6,655 nt of DNA from Candidatus Krumholzibacteriia bacterium (lineage in GTDB: Bacteria; Krumholzibacteriota; Krumholzibacteriia; LZORAL124-64-63). Under the pieces are notes generated by a model. The model was not told the origin of the DNA. It ran no database searches and saw only the letters and a list, made by a program, of their open reading frames with translations. Every line of letters starts with the position of its first letter. Positions within the stretch are counted from its first letter, which is position 1. Positions 6,489-6,655 of this stretch are shown here, piece by piece. Both the position numbers and the translations under genes were made by a program. The stretch spans positions 1 through 6,655 of the forward strand of contig DAOVTU010000168.1 in NCBI GenBank assembly GCA_030632925.1, read 5' to 3'.

Positions 6489-6655
6489 TACCGCGCCCCT
6501 TGCACTTGTGCGGTGCGTGGCGTCAGCGAAACCATGGACCCCATCACAAAGCCCGGGTTCAACTCGCCGGCTTCGGCGGCCCGTCCCCCGCCCACGTTGG
6601 CCAACCAACGGCGCAAGGGGTTCACATCGTCATCTTCTTCGTTCACCTGGACCAA
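6488..6655 (-). CDS. C-terminal fragment of an unrecognised protein in the ftsL position
   Basis: An open frame enters from the right edge and runs 55 codons to a TAA whose last base is the A of the ftsI ATG. The frame is supported by that 1-base overlap, which matches the two following junctions, and by the lack of any stop up to the edge. The visible tail begins LVQVNEEDDDVNPLRRWLAN, with an acidic cluster followed by a basic, tryptophan-containing stretch, then a glycine/alanine-rich segment (GGGRAAEAGELNPGF) and a polar end rich in Thr, Gln and Arg. There is no hydrophobic segment in this part. In most dcw clusters the gene here is ftsL, a small bitopic divisome protein with a coiled coil, and such a tail could follow the coiled coil. 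I see no ftsL-specific motif, so the identity is inferred from position only. A lineage-specific extra gene between ftsL and ftsI is equally possible. Confidence 0.65.
   Translation of the reverse strand: MVQVNEEDDDVNPLRRWLANVGGGRAAEAGELNPGFVMGSMVSLTPRTAQVQGAR
6496..6501 (-). promoter_or_regulatory. Ribosome binding site of ftsI
   Basis: Minus-strand AAGGGG lies 7 bases before the ATG at 6488, inside the last codons of the preceding frame. This near-ideal Shine-Dalgarno sequence and spacing decide the start against the longer in-frame alternative at 6608. Confidence 0.7.

Noticed and set aside
6489..6608. A longer ftsI start at 6608 that would add 40 residues
   Set aside because: The extra residues (MVGQRGRGTGRRSRR and onward) are arginine-rich and unlike any FtsI N-terminus. 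They would overlap the preceding gene by 120 bases, while the start at 6488 has a near-ideal ribosome site and precedes a normal basic tail plus membrane anchor.
1..6655. A novel defence, mobile or regulatory system hidden in the window
   Set aside because: Nearly every base is in one of six collinear dcw genes with intact motifs. There are no gaps over about 20 bases, no direct or inverted repeat array, no transposase, no tRNA or riboswitch-like region, and no visible promoter or terminator.

Overview
The window is an uninterrupted stretch of the dcw (division and cell wall) cluster, read entirely from the minus strand. In transcription order, from high to low coordinate, it holds: the 3' end of an unrecognised gene in the slot where ftsL normally sits; a class B penicillin-binding protein (ftsI-type) carrying two C-terminal PASTA repeats; murE; murF; mraY; and the first 65 codons of murD, cut by the left edge. 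No intergenic gap exceeds about 20 bases. I saw no RNA gene, mobile element, CRISPR array, promoter or terminator, so the block looks like the middle of one long operon.

The genes form one pathway. MurD, MurE and MurF add D-Glu, the third residue (meso-diaminopimelate, judging from a DNPR motif in MurE) and D-Ala-D-Ala to UDP-MurNAc-L-Ala. MraY moves the finished phospho-MurNAc-pentapeptide onto undecaprenyl phosphate at the inner face of the membrane. The FtsI-type transpeptidase crosslinks the exported material at the septum. Three successive junctions (upstream gene/ftsI, ftsI/murE, murE/murF) share a single base between stop and start codon. The murF/mraY and mraY/murD gaps are 11 and 18 bases, each with a Shine-Dalgarno-like sequence.

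The organism is a GC-rich bacterium (about 60% by eye) with a DAP-type peptidoglycan. The order ftsI-murE-murF-mraY-murD is the common bacterial one. The MraY N-terminus (a LYPLSEHYALFNVFKYITFR-like opening) and the PASTA-bearing FtsI recall deltaproteobacterial or FCB-group lineages such as Gemmatimonadota and related candidate phyla. That placement is from memory and weak.

I found no undescribed system. This is ordinary, conserved core-genome sequence. The points worth a second look are modest: the unrecognised protein in the ftsL slot, the paired PASTA repeats, substitutions inside conserved Mur ligase motifs, the long MurF N-terminus and the repeated 1-base overlaps.
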